NCBI GenBank assembly: GCA_905182995.1
Contig: CAJJDP010000029.1
Span: forward strand, 248,001-312,000
Length of the DNA: 64,000 nt
Direction of reading: 5' to 3'
DNA from: Paramecium octaurelia
Lineage: Eukaryota > Ciliophora > Oligohymenophorea > Peniculida > Parameciidae
Shown here: positions 1 through 11,934 of the stretch, piece after piece
Layout: every line of letters begins with the position of its first letter
Numbering within the stretch: the stretch's first letter is position 1
The notes under the pieces: model-generated
Database searches by the model: none
Seen by the model: the letters and a program-made list of their open reading frames with translations, nothing else
Told to the model about the DNA's origin: nothing
Made by a program: the position numbers and the translations under genes

Positions 1-2
1 TG

Positions 3-583
3 GACTTAGAAGACTAAAATAGATGGCCAATAGTAAGTTTTTGTTTATCTCTAGAATTAAAAAAAGTGGATGAGTCAAACCATCACAAGAACATTATCAT
101 TTAATATAGAATATAAAGCTGGCTCATTAGTTGGTTATTATGATATTTTGGATTCTGAATTTGATTCAGACAGAAAAAGAAATGAAACCATTGATGCGAA
201 AACAGATTGCTTCTTGTTGTTCATATCTAAATCTTAATTTTTTCATGGTACATGTTATTTGATCATAAATAGTATTTCAATAAACTGATTTGCAATATTT
301 TCATAATTACCATGTATAGAATAATCCTTTGACATTTGAATAATTGGTTAAAAGCACAAGACAAAAGGAAAGCGAATAAAAATAAAAAGTCTAAATAGTA
401 ACAGATGCAATTTATTCTCATCTAAGATAATATTCATTTGATTATAACACTTTAAAGATTAAGGAAAAGAAATACGATCAGGTTAAATAAAATTAAGTTA
501 ATGCTTCGAAAGAATTTAATAGTTAATACAAAATAATAAGGAGGGATAAACATCTCAAAATATTAACTTCGCAATATGAATGA
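3..583 (+). CDS. Hypothetical protein, 3' part of a gene cut by the left edge
   Basis: The last 177 codons of a gene that begins before the window. The frame from position 3 stays open with TAA/TAG as Gln and ends at TGA 581-583. Two short introns are needed: 33-54 (22 nt) and 248-272 (25 nt), both GTA...TAG. The visible protein is Lys/Gln-rich towards its end, with no signal peptide, membrane span or motif I recognise. The reading across both introns is continuous, so the gene call is fairly safe; its function is unknown. Confidence 0.6.
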
Positions 584-620
584 GTTTCATTTTTATTTTT
601 AATTTTAATTTTTAAATTAT

Positions 621-1443
621 ATGCTAAGAGTATTCAAGGCTAAAACAAGAGAATATATTAAAGAGACCATAGAATTAAGCAATCTTTAATTTCCTTGGAA
701 ATTTGGTGGGTATGACTATTGTTTTCATCCTAGATTTCCTCATGAACCTAAAGATGGATTATTAAATGGGTTCACTGATTGGAGAAGAATTATTAATGAA
801 GAGAAACTATAATTACTTACTACTGAATACTTTCAAAAAATCAATGACTTATAGCCATTGCGATTGGAGAGAATTGTAGAGCATTCTTTAATGTCACAAA
901 TTTATAGAGAATTAATGAGGTATTAACACTAGCTATTATATTGATTTAAGAACCATAAACATTCGATAAAATACGATATTAAATGCTATGATTTTCAAGT
1001 TTACAACGTTGAAAATATTTTTCGTGTGGGAGTTCATTTGGGCAGATAAAGAAATAAACCATTAGAAATTAGGCGTAAATTAAATGCAATAAAAATTAGA
1101 TTTCAGTCAAAATATCAATGGACATGATTTTCTTTGTGTATGGAGAAAAAGACCATTTGTAACAGATAAAGCAACTCTTTCCCTTTTTATTGATGTCTCA
1201 TTTAAAACATAAGGATCAACTATAATTTTGAATGACAAAAAGGAAACAATTTATAAAAATGATGAAAATCAGGAAGAATTTCATAGTATGCGGTTTGAGA
1301 GCGAAATTATGAATTGTAATTTCATAAGTGCAAAAAATGAGTAATCAAATTTAAGAGACATGAAAAGAATGGATGATAATCTACATATTATAGATGTTGA
1401 TCAGTTTTTGAAAGGGAATAATTATATAAATTATTTAGAATGA
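621..1443 (+). CDS. Hypothetical protein with an in-frame TGA or unresolved introns
   Basis: ATG 621 opens a basic N-terminus (MLRVFKAKTREYIK) that could be a mitochondrial presequence. One intron is clear: 1075-1099 (25 nt, GTA...TAG). The frame is interrupted by TGA at 942-944 (codon 108), yet the same frame carries on with protein-like sequence such as VYNVENIFRVGVHLG. Removing two candidate introns together (a GTA...TAG of 32 nt just upstream and a GTA...AAG of 31 nt covering the TGA, 63 nt in all) also keeps the frame. Alternatives are a real premature stop or a sequence error. The final stop is TGA 1441-1443. Length is about 265 codons in the uninterrupted reading. No family recognised. 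Confidence 0.5.
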
Positions 1444-1823
1444 AATATCTATTTGTTGAATTAATAAATTTGTAGTTAATATCATGAATTATATAATCAA
1501 AAACTATTTTCAATAAATTACAATTTGCATTAGATTTTTCAAAATTTTTGGTTACACTTTATCATAAATGACTGCATTTCTTTAATTTAATACTCTTATT
1601 CTAAGGAATGAAATGTATTTTTTTAGAAATATAAATAACAGAGAATTTGTTTAATTCTATTTATAAAAATTTGGCAGATATTTATTTGATGAAGCCACTT
1701 TCAAATATAGGGTCTTTTTGTAACTGGGTAAGAAAATATTTAAGGGTTGTATCAACAAAATAAAAAGAACCACATAGTTATTTGTAAATATTTTAACTTT
1801 AAATTCCTAATGTGATTTAATAT
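1444..1823. other. Intergenic, AT-rich
   Basis: About 380 bp between the hypothetical gene and the 3' end of the first RBR ligase gene. I see no reading frame or RNA structure that I can support. Confidence 0.5.
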
Positions 1824-2818
1824 TCATTTAAATTTACATAATAATGTCTATTGATTAAAGTGACCTATTACATCATTGACCTGAACTTGTTTTAAACAAA
1901 AAATGCAGAATGCTTAATTTTAACATTTGACACTTTGACATTATACAACTTTATCAAAAAATACAAGTTGACTCACCTCTTTATTTTTGTTACCACAGCT
2001 TGGACAAGGGATCTTATTCTCTTTCTCTTCAGCAGGAATCACTTAAACAACTTTGACTTCCTCTTTCACAGGCTCTACTTTTGGAGCTTTATCTGGATCC
2101 ACCCAAGTTCCATTATACCAAACTCTGCATGGACTTTTAAATGGGTCATTATTTTACCAATGTGAGAAATGATACTGTTTTATAATTGAATATTACTGCT
2201 TCTGTAAGCTCGGCATCACAAAGAAAACAAAAATTTGTTTTGCATCTGCAATACATAAAATTACATCCAGAAATCTTTTCACACATGTTATTGCACTTAG
2301 GACATTTGCATACCTATAAATTTTTCTTCATTTCAATATAAAACGAATCTTTATGTAATTCTTTTTATTTTTCACATGAAATTCCCTTATCTGCATGATA
2401 TTCAAGGGAACATTTTCGACAAAATTTCATTTTACATGTAGGACATTGCATATATTCTAAAATTATGTTATGTTAATACACCTGCATCTTTCCAAATTAT
2501 AAATTTTTCAACACATTTTTCATTTAAACAATTTGTAAGTAATTCATGATCTTCTAATCCCATAATTGAATTAAATTGTAATGCAAAATCACAATATTTT
2601 TTAAATAGTTCTGGTGATACGAAATGTTCAATAATTTCTGGATTAAATAGTCGACCACATTAAGGACACTTAAAATCAGATAGATCTATTTATTGAGATA
2701 ATATTTTTGTTTTTAGTTATTCAGATAGGCAACCTTTGCAAAATTGATGAAGACAATTTGGAAGTGTGAAGCATTCTTCTTCTTTATAATTACAGAAGCA
2801 AATATTGCAATCAACCAT
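1824..2818 (-). CDS. RING-IBR-RING (RBR) E3 ubiquitin ligase, copy A
   Basis: A 315-aa protein expected to take ubiquitin from an E2 onto its own cysteine and pass it to a substrate. The N-terminal RING1 starts at residue 4 (CNICFCNYKEEECF, then HQFCKGC and CPQC). An IBR follows (CPTCKMKFCRKC), then RING2 (CKCPKCNNMCEK) with the conserved GCNFMYC block that holds the catalytic Cys of RBR enzymes. A C-terminal Cys cluster (CPSCGNKNKE ... CIFC) looks like an extra zinc ribbon. Introns are 2457-2481 (25 nt, starting GTG) and 2175-2196 (22 nt, ending CAG); removing the second restores the AYHFSHW segment after RING2. The start is the first ATG before RING1. It is a close paralogue of the gene at 4020-5014. 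Confidence 0.85.
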
Positions 2819-4019
2819 GGAATTCTATTATAATTTTTCTAATTAATTAATATTGATTGTATTTTTATAATTTAATTTATAACCCGCTCTATAAAATATG
2901 AAAATGATGATAGAGTTTGGGTTACAAGTAGTATTTTTAGGAAGCCACTTGAACAAAAATAATAATTGTGACCATTAAACAAATTAGATCAAGGAGGACG
3001 AGGCAAATTATTAGTCCCATTATAAAAAGAATATAAAACTAACCTTTTTGATATAAATTAAATTTGAATTAGATATCTAATAACGAATTATAAAAAAAGT
3101 TTGAATCCTTTTATAAATTAGTAAGTAGTGATATTTTCGAGATTTAGTTATATTAATTATGGAAACTTCTCAATATTAATTTATAAACAACAAAAGTCCA
3201 TTCCCACTTGTTTGAAATTCTATCATTCTCATACATCCTTCTACTTGTAAAGTTACATTAAATAATAAAATAAAAAATAACTCAAAGAAGGCGTATGATA
3301 ATAAATTTTAAGTTAAAATTTTGTTTACACAAATCTTAAATATTTTTAATACAATTTTTGTAATTTTCAAAAAAACCCTATTTTAAATATGACAATATAT
3401 CAAGAATATTTTCTTTGTCTTAAAAAAGTCCATAAAATTTATATAGTTGTAACCTTTTTAGAGTAAACTAAATGATTGTTGATTAAAATTATAATAAATA
3501 GATTTTGAATTAGGATTAGATGATGAAAAATATTTTAAAACGTTTTAAAAAGATTGCTTGTTATAAAATATTTACTAACTCTTACAATATTAAAACATGT
3601 ATGTTAATTCAATTAAGCTATTTTTTTAAACCTATCAGCTCATGCACCAATTTTTGAACTTTTAGTAAAAAAGATGGAAGTTCCATTATTACTAATAGGA
3701 GATGTAGCTTTTTACAATTAAGATTGCATTCAATAAAAGGGCAGAAGAAGTTAAAGGAGAATGATCCTGGAAATACCACAAAAGTTAAATATAAAGATTG
3801 TGAAAGCCATAGAAAAATATCGCAAAAAAATTGTTGGATTTATTAAATTTTTTTAAGGAGTGAAAGGAGAGGCATACCATGTCAAGAAAAATTAATCACA
3901 ATAGGTGAGTAGAAAGTTAAATATGCAGCCACATTAAAGTAACAAATATTCGTGGGTAAATATGACTGAATTTCAATTAGAAGTGAAAACTTTTTAAGAT
4001 AAAATTTCTGTTTTAATAT
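2819..4019. other. Spacer between the RBR paralogues
   Basis: About 1.2 kb, very AT-rich. The part from 2819 to about 3600 shows no frame I can support. From about 3674 a plus-strand frame is open and is listed separately. Confidence 0.4.
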
Positions 4020-4066
4020 TCATATAAATTTGCATAATAATGTCTATTGATGAAAATGACCTATGA
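3674..4066 (+). CDS. Doubtful ORF, 130 codons, overlapping the 3' end of RBR copy B
   Basis: The frame from ATG 3674 to TGA 4064-4066 is open with the ciliate code and rich in Lys and Gln. Its last 47 bp overlap antisense the end of the ligase gene at 4020-5014. Open frames are common when only one stop codon exists, so this may be chance or a remnant. No domain recognised and no introns seen. Confidence 0.2.
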
Positions 4067-5014
4067 TATCATTATTAGAAACTTATTTCTAGCATGATAT
4101 ACAAAATGTAGAATTTTAACATTTGACACTTTAACATTATACAACTTTATCGAAAAATAAAAGTTGACTCACCTCTTTATTTTTATTACCACAGTTTGGA
4201 CAAGGAATTTTGTTTTCTTTTTCTTCAACTGGGATAACTTAAACAATTTTGACTTCCTCTTTCACAGGCTCAACTTTAGGAACTTTATCTGGATCCACCC
4301 AAGTTCCATTATACCAAACTCTGCAAGGGCTATTATATGGATCGTTTTTTTAAAAATGTGATGAATGGTACTTTTATCAAATTAAAAATTACTGCTTCTG
4401 TAAGCTCGGCATCACAAAGAAAACAAAAATTAGCTTTACATCTGCAATACATAAAATTACATCCAGAAATCTTTTCACACATATTATTGCACTTAGGACA
4501 TCTACATATTTTTAAATTTTTCTTCATCTCAATATAAAACTAATCCTTATGCAGTTCTTTTTATTATTCGCATGATATTCCCTTATCTGCATGATATTCA
4601 AGGGAACATTTTCGACAAAATTTCATTTTACATGTAGGACATTGCATATATTCTAAAATTATGTTATGTTGATACACCTGCATCCTTCCAAATTATAAAT
4701 TTTTCAACACATTTTTCATTTAAACAATTTGTAAGTAATTCATGATCTTCTAATCCCATAATTCTATTAAATTGCAATGCAAAATCACAATATTTTTTAA
4801 ATAGTTCTGGTGATATGAAATTTTCAATAATTTCTGGATTAAACAGTCGACCACATTAGGGACACTTAAAATCAGATAGATCTATTTATTGAGATAATAT
4901 TTTTGTTTTAAGTTATTCAGATAGGCAACCTTTGCAAAATTGATGAAGACAATTTGGAAGTGTGAAGCATTCTTCTTCTTTATAATTACAGAAGCAAATA
5001 TTGCAATCAACCAT
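4020..5014 (-). CDS. RING-IBR-RING (RBR) E3 ubiquitin ligase, copy B
   Basis: Tandem paralogue of copy A, with the same length (315 aa), intron positions and domain order: RING1 near residue 4, IBR (CPTCKMKFCRKC), RING2 with GCNFMYC, and a C-terminal zinc ribbon (CPNCGNKNKE). Introns are 4653-4677 (25 nt) and 4371-4392 (22 nt). The second ends in AAG here but CAG in copy A, which shows the 3' splice site has drifted while the exon frame was kept. All zinc ligands visible in copy A are retained, so both copies should be functional. The similarity continues a few bases past the stop codons. Most differences are silent or conservative, which suggests selection on both proteins. Confidence 0.85.
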
Positions 5015-6397
5015 TGATTTTTATTAAATCTATTAATAATATTAATTAATATATATATTTTAAATATATAAAATTTAATATAATTACTGTTTTATCAATT
5101 TTCTTTGATATATATATCAACTTCATCCTTTCAAATCAAAAACAATTAGAATGAGAAAGATTGCTTCCACTTAAAATATATCTTAATAATCCTAATTCAT
5201 ATTCAGGATAATATTTATCAATTTGAAAATTAAGATTTCATGAAATATTATATAATTGCTTAAAAAAAGGATATACTATTTTTCTACTCGACTTTTCATG
5301 CTAAGAAATTAACTTAATAAGTATTTATTAATAGATAAAATCATAAGGCTAAAAAAATTAGTAAAATTTATAAAATTATTAAAAAAAGGGAGCTTTATAA
5401 ATGAAATTCAACTCATATAAGCTTGCATCATAGCTTGTTTTTCAATTATTCAATTTTATTAGTACAAAAAAAATCTTTTCTATTAAAGTAGCATATGTAG
5501 TAGTATTTTTCCAAATTTACGCAATAATTATCTAGATCGTTTATTGATAAATAAAAAATATAATTTTTCTTCAAGATATACGATTCAATACTTAAAACAA
5601 TTGCTTGATTTAGATCCTTATCAATTCAGAAAACATTTCAAAATGGAATCTTATGCTAAACCAAAGGAAAATGATATAACGCTACAAATTTCGCTATCCG
5701 AAAAGCATAAATATATAGTTTTAAATCTTTATCATTATAATAAAATTAATTACAAAGAGAATATTTGCTGTCATTTAAATAAAATATGAAAAAGATATTT
5801 TATTTCAATTTGAGCATTAATATCATCAAAATTCTGTTCAGTTCTATTTCCTATATTTTATCGTTGTCATAACTTTAACGTGTAATTCTTTTATTATTAC
5901 TTCCTATATCCATTCAGGATATATTTTCAAACCACATTTAACCTATTAGAATAATAAAAAGTAAGTAAACAAGAGGCTGCATAATTTGCATTTGAACCAA
6001 ATTTAGCATAATTGGAGAAGAACAAAAGATTAATAAATGACAAATGGTAATGATTTTATAAGCTCATAAATAATTGTAAAATTCATCACAGATAGGCGAA
6101 TAAACTCAAATGGTTCTATTTTTGAATGTGCTAGAATAGAAAAAAATTAATGTTGTTGATTTGCTGACTTTATTGGTTATAATATACATATAAAATAATT
6201 TTTGTGTTACTTTTATCCTCTAAAGGTTAATACTTATTAAAGTGAGACAATTTAAATTTACAGGACAATTGTCATCCAAATATAGAAATGATTTCATTAA
6301 TAAATATATGGTATTTTTGGAACCATAATTTAGTATGGTATATAAATATAAAAAGTTGTATCTAATTTGCATATTATTGTTATAATTTGATTTAAAC
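5015..6397. other. Intergenic with a possible decayed gene
   Basis: About 1.4 kb between two minus-strand genes. Position 5544-6046 holds protein-like segments in conflicting frames and is listed separately. The rest is AT-rich and shows nothing I can support. Confidence 0.4.
5544..6046 (+). pseudogene. Possible decayed gene or gene with unresolved introns
   Basis: An open stretch from 5544 to TGA 5787-5789 reads as protein (for example KQLLDLDPYQFRKHFK) but has no good ATG in frame. After the stop, a shifted frame again looks coding (KYEKDILFQFEHQYHQNS). By about 5970 the original frame returns (QEAAQFAFEPNLAQLEKN) and ends at TGA near 6044. I could not join the pieces with introns of the usual size. 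It may be a pseudogene, or a gene whose introns I failed to place. No family recognised. Confidence 0.3.
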
Positions 6398-7575
6398 TCA
6401 TTTCCATAAACCATTGGCTTAAGCCCATTTTCCAACATTTACAACACATCTGAATTTGGCTTGGCCTTTTTCCATTCTATCAAAAGCTTTTGGAAATTCC
6501 TCGAATTCAAAAGTCTCTACAATTGGATAAACATTATTTTAGGCTGAAAATTCAAGCATTTACTAGAGATTATAACAAAAAATACTTATGTTTCATCATA
6601 ACTACCAATCAAGGAACCAGCAACTCTGATTTAATTTAAGATGATATAAGCATGATCTAATTTGAAGTTAACTTTTGAAGGGGGAGCTCCAACTTAGATG
6701 TATGTACCAGTTGGGGCAGTTAATCTTTGATGGCTTTTGAAGACTTCTTCATCTTCAATGTAAAGGGTGTTGATGACAATATCATATTTTCCTTATTCTG
6801 CTTTCAAACTCTCTTTATCAATTGAATTGGACAAATTTGAAGCACCTAATTTCTTGATTTCTTATTCTCTGTTTTTGCTTGTTGTAAAGGCTGTGACAGT
6901 CATACCTAATTTAGCTGCATATTAAACAGCCAAATGTCCCAATCCACCGATACCAATGACGGCACATGTATAATTAGGTTTGTAAAATCTTTTTAATGGG
7001 GCATAGACTGTAACACCAGCACACAATAGGGGAGAACCCAAAGCATCATTGAATCCTAAAGAATGATATTTTATATTACCCTCTGGAATTCTGAAGACCA
7101 TTCTTTCAGCAACTTAGATGTGAGTAGAATATCCACCGAAATTGTTATCATCATATAAGCCAATGTTTTGTGAACATAATTAATTATCTCCTTTCTTGCA
7201 TTGCTCACAGGTTTAACACATCCATCTTTATGGATTGCATCCAACTCTATCACCAACTTTGAATTTTGTGACTCCTGTTCCAACTTTTTCTACCTATCCG
7301 ACCACTTCATGTCCTGGGCAACTTGGGTAAGTACTAAGCTTTAGAAATTAAATATACATGTATGGATCCCACAATCCTCTTGAATGAAGACAATCACTAT
7401 GACACAATCCAGTAAACAAAATTCTAATTCTGACATCATCGTCTGCAATTTTAGTGTATTTATATGGGTATGGCACAGGCTCACCAGTGTTTGATAGGAA
7501 TGCATAGGCAACAGCATCTGCTGTTTCCTTAGTTTCTTAAACTTCGTAAACTTTATGAGCTGGCAATTGTTGCAT
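6398..7575 (-). CDS. Zinc-dependent alcohol dehydrogenase, cinnamyl-alcohol-dehydrogenase type
   Basis: A 376-aa medium-chain dehydrogenase that should interconvert an alcohol and an aldehyde with NAD(P)(H) in the cytosol. Catalytic zinc ligands are visible in [12 protein letters not shown] and CPGHEVVG. The structural-zinc Cys cluster follows ([15 protein letters not shown]). A Rossmann fold carries [17 protein letters not shown]. Order and length match CAD/YahK-like enzymes. Introns are 7334-7357 (24 nt) and 6563-6585 (23 nt). The start is the only ATG that gives the full N-terminus. The natural substrate cannot be read from sequence. It stands alone, with about 460 bp to the next gene. Confidence 0.88.
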
Positions 7576-8038
7576 AATTAAGAGATATTTATTTATGGAG
7601 AAAAAGACGAATCCTCACATTTATAAAGACTTTTCCATCTTGAGTTCATGAATCACTTTATTATTAGGATTTTAGAACATCACAAATCATTTATTAATTA
7701 ATCATTTACTAAATATCATTTAAGTTGATTATCATTGCTTTCAAACACAAATAACTGGCCATAGCAAGTTTGAAGTCACACCATACTCTCCTCGAATAAT
7801 ATATTATTATTTCTTTTCAATCACCCTTACTTTATCTTGATCGATGCAATACAAATTATAAACAAATAGAGTAACGAAATGAATGCCTGCACTTTTCAAT
7901 AAAATACAATTTGTTATTTAACTTCGAAATTCATATTCAAATTTATATACTTTACTCCTTTCTTGATATTAGTCTTTTTAAGAGGTGTTTTAAATTTTAC
8001 TATTGATTTAATTTATTATATTAATATTAAATATTGAT
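7576..8038. other. Intergenic between divergent genes
   Basis: About 460 bp holding the promoters of the dehydrogenase (minus) and the RRM protein (plus). AT-rich, with no motif I can identify. Confidence 0.5.
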
Positions 8039-9351
8039 ATGCCTAAATCTCATTCCTCGTCTTCATCAGGGTCATCTTCTTCGAGTGAAGAGAAGAAGAG
8101 AGTGAAAGACTTAAATTAAAAAAAATCAAAAAGTTAAAAGTCAAGAGAAAGATCAAAAGAAAAATCAAAAGAAAAAAAAAATAAAGAAAAGACTAAGGAG
8201 AAGAAAGTGAAGAATCTTTTGCTTGTTTAGAATATTTCAAGAAATGTCACTCAAGATGTTCTACACGAAATTTTCTCCACTTATGGGAAATTAACTAATG
8301 TAGAGATGTAGTTTGATGAATAAAATAATATGCTTCCACTTTTATTTGCTTTTATTACTTATAATGATGAAGGCGATGCTTCACAAGCCACTTAATATAT
8401 GCATAGAGCAATTATTGATGGAAAGAAGATTAAATGTTAAAGTCTTGGATTAGATAGATAAAAGTAATTTATCATTATAAATTAGACATTATACTGAAAA
8501 AATTAAAAAAGAGAGACTAGATAAGCTTAGGTAAAGAGAAATCAAAAAGGAAAAGGAGTAAAAGTAAAAGGAAGAATATGCAAGAGCAAAATATAGAGAA
8601 GATAAATAAAAGAATGAAAATAAAGATTTAGATAAAGAGAAAGAGAAAGATAAAGAAAAAGACAAAGAACCATAAAAGAAGGATTCTGATTAATAACAAG
8701 AATAATAAAAATTGAAGGAAAAAGACAAAGAAAAAGAAAGAGAGAAGGAGCGAAAAGAAAAAGAGAGGGAAAAAGAAAGAGAAAGGGAAAGAGAAAGGGA
8801 GAGAGAAAGGGAAAGGGAAAGAGAAAGGGAGAAAGAAAGAGAAAGAGAAAAAGAGAGAGAAAGAGAAAGAGAAAGAGAGAAGGAGAGAGAAAGAGAAAAA
8901 GAAAAAGAAAAAGAAAAAGAAAGGGAGAGAGAAAAATAAAGAGAAAAGTAAAAACAAAAAGAGAAGAGAGAAAAGGAAAAGGAAAAGTAAGAAAGGATTG
9001 AAAGAGAAAAAAAAAAGAAATAGCATTAATCTAGGAAAAGATCGTCAGATAGGCATCACAAAAGATCAAGCTCAAGAAAGAGACATTCAAAAAGAAGATA
9101 TAGCAAAAGATCAAAAACTCCTGTAAAATATAGATATATTAATATAGAAAAGAAAATAAAATAGGAGAGAAAGTACTTCAAGTTCATCGTCTGATTCTTC
9201 ATCCTCCTCATCTTCGAGTGGAAGCTCTAGTAGTAGCAGCAGTAGTGGTTCCTCTTCTTCTTCACAATCAGATGATTAAAAATAAACTAATTAAAATTAG
9301 AAGAAGACTTCTTCAAGTAGTTCTTCAAGCGACTCAGATAGCTCATCGTGA
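8039..9351 (+). CDS. RRM protein with Ser-rich and Arg/Lys-Glu-rich tails, RNPS1-like
   Basis: A 421-aa nuclear RNA-binding protein. A short Ser-rich N-terminus (about residues 1-20) and a Lys/Ser linker lead into one RRM (about residues 59-135; LLLVQNISRNVTQDV for RNP2, LLFAFITYNDEGDA for RNP1). Then come over 150 residues of alternating Arg/Lys and Glu, an Arg/Ser stretch and a Ser-rich end. An RRM flanked by Ser and RS-like regions resembles RNPS1, a splicing and exon-junction factor; other SR-related proteins remain possible. Introns are 8464-8485 (22 nt) and 9123-9147 (25 nt); the second is required to reach the Ser-rich end and TGA 9349-9351. Confidence 0.75.
8700..9020 (+). repeat. Low-complexity purine tract encoding Glu/Arg/Lys repeats
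   Basis: About 300 bp that is almost only A and G on the plus strand, made of GAA, GAG, AGA, AAA and GGA triplets. It lies inside the RRM gene and encodes its charged region. The opposite strand is a pyrimidine run with a meaningless Phe/Leu/Ser-rich open frame. Confidence 0.9.
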
Positions 9352-10128
9352 TGATTATATTATAGGGTTAAATGTATAAAATTGGCTCATTTAAAGTTAA
9401 AAAATCTAATATATTTCTATTAAAATTGGACTAAATAATTTAAATATTTTTTATCCTTATTATTTTATCTTTATCAGATACCTTTATTTTAAGTAATTGT
9501 GAACCTATGTACTTCCAATTTAAATTTATTCTTAAAAGCTTGCTTATATGAATTTTTTTATATCAATACTTTTTTTTTCTGAAATTTGATAAATCATAAA
9601 ATTAAAGTATTTTTTAAAATCATTTTGTGATTACAAAAATTTAAATTTATTAAATGAAATTTAAATAATCAATAAATAAACTCTGAAAGTCATTAAAAAG
9701 GAGGAATATGTATTTCAGTTTATTTTTCAAATAATTATCAAATATTTAGTACTAAAAAATTAATCTAATGAGTCTATAAATATTTCAATATCAATTATTT
9801 CTTAGTTTATGACAAAAGGTTTGGTTAAATCGAGCTGAATTTATCTTTTTTCCTTAAGATTCAATATATTTGAATGGATAATGAAGTAAATTATATACAT
9901 TTAATAATAATAATAACATTATCATAGCATTATTATATAGCAAGCTCATATTGAAGGTAGGATTTTCTACTCTATAGATGAAGTATACGAAATTGAAATT
10001 GAGTTTTTAGATTTTATGATATTTAAATTTTAAAACTCACATAGTAATTATTCAAATAACTATAGCTACGTTAGCAAATTTTTGAAGGTATAGATTTTTA
10101 TTTAATTTCAGAAATTAATACTAATAAA
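9352..10128. other. Intergenic, AT-rich
   Basis: About 780 bp between two plus-strand genes. No reading frame, repeat or RNA gene that I can support. Confidence 0.5.
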
Positions 10129-11901
10129 ATGGACACTCTGAAAGACCCAGCGAATGACAGACATGTAAAGACTCTAAAGCCTCCACCTCATAGGCCATTA
10201 ACGAAGAGTCTCATGTTCCCAGACAAATTGAAAAGTATGTAAAATTTTGATATGAAAAGACAAACCTGATTGGAAATTGCTTAAGGATCATCTTTAGAAA
10301 GAAGGAAGAGTTTCTAAAGAAGACCTTTACAAGTTAGTTGGGGATTGCAATAAATTATTAAGTATAAAAGTTAGTGATTTCTAGAGAATGAAGGGAACGT
10401 AATATATTTGCAAGATCCACTTACAGTAGTAGGAGACATTCATGGGTAAGAATAAAGAGATGATTAGATAATACTATGACTTGTTAAAACTCTTGGAGCC
10501 GAAGGTAGGAGGGAATCCTGAGACAACTAAGTAAGTTTGATTCATTGAGTTTAGATATTTGTTTCTTGGAGACTTTGTTGATAGAGGATCTTATTCTATA
10601 GAGGTAATAATCTTGCTTTATGCAATAAAACTGAATTATCCAAATACTGTATATTTTTTGAGGGGAAATCATGAATGTAGATAGCTGACAGCATTCTTTA
10701 ATTTTAAAGATGAATGTAATTAGAATGATTTACAAAGGTCTTTACAAGTATGATTAAGAAACCTACGATATGTTGATGGATTCATTTGATTTGTTTCCTT
10801 TGGCTTGCATAATAAACTCAAAATTTATAGCAATTCATGGAGGAATATCTCCTGATTTAAAATCTGTACATAAATGACCTTCATTTTAGTTAGAAGATAT
10901 CAAGAAATTGGATCGCTATCATGAGCCACCTAGAAGCGGTTTATTTTGTGATCTATTATGGAGCGACCCAGTAGATTAGGATTAAGGAAATTTGGATGGA
11001 TAATGGAAAGGAAACGAAGTGAGAGGATGCAGTTGGTTTTTTGGAAACGATGCAGCTTCAAAATTCTTGTAGAAAAACAATCTGATATCTATCATTCGTG
11101 CACACGAAGTAAATGCCAATATAATTACATTAGGCTCAATTAGATGGATATAAAATGCATAGATGGCATGGAGGTAAAGATTTTCCAGTTGTCATTACTA
11201 TTTTCAGTGCACCTAATTACTGTGATGTTTACAATAATAAGGGTGCTGTAATTAAATTTGAAGTAATTGCATTCTTTTATTAATTACAAGAATAATACTC
11301 TGAATATTTAATAGTTTTAATATACACCTCATCCATATTTATTGCCAAACTTCATGGATATATTTACATGGTCTATTCCATTTGTAGCTGAAAAAGTAAC
11401 TGAAATGCTTTACAATTTACTATAAGTTGGAGATCAAGTTGATGATGAGGAAGTTAATGAAGAAGATATCAAACAATTTAAAGAATTGACTTAATAAAAT
11501 AAGAAATTTGATAAGCAAAGCACCACTGGATCCAATAATGCTAAAAGTAATAATTTTAATATTCATTTGAAAAGATACAGAAAAATTGAAAAAGAAAATC
11601 CTTTTTGTAGCTAATATGATAAAAATGCAAAAGACTTTGAGAGAATAAAGCGAAAGCATTATTTAACTTAAAGGAGCATGTCCTGATAAAAGACTGCCAA
11701 GAGGAGTTTTGACTGCTGGCAAATCAGCTATAATGGATGGTAATTTTGGAAATCTTATATGTAGCTCTGGCTGACTTTAATGTTGCTAAAAACGCAGACA
11801 TTGTCAATGAAAAAATGCCTACGATGGCATAGTCACCATAATAATCGATTTCGATTAACAAATCAACTAATTCAACCACTTCCAAAACGAAGAAAAAGTG
11901 A
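10129..11901 (+). CDS. Calcineurin A, Ca/calmodulin-dependent Ser/Thr phosphatase 2B
   Basis: A 508-aa catalytic subunit of protein phosphatase 2B. Metal-binding motifs appear in order: GDIHG, GDFVDRG, RGNHECR, HGGISPD and [11 protein letters not shown]. Next is the calcineurin B-binding helix ([16 protein letters not shown]), a basic helix suited to calmodulin ([15 protein letters not shown]), then LREQSESIIQLKG and [11 protein letters not shown], close to the autoregulatory tail of animal calcineurin A. Ten introns (22-28 nt): 10235-10259, 10362-10384, 10446-10467, 10531-10554, 10716-10737, 10866-10889, 11109-11133, 11263-11290, 11547-11574, 11740-11764. Four of these end in AAG. The last lets the frame run to TGA 11899-11901, 34 bp from the end of the convergent gene. 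Confidence 0.93.
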
Positions 11902-11934
11902 GTAAAAATTATCAAATTATAAATTAATTTAAAT

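Noticed and set aside
8628..9026. Long minus-strand open frame rich in Phe, Leu and Ser
   Set aside because: It is the complement of the purine tract in the RRM gene; a low-complexity shadow with no start context or domain.
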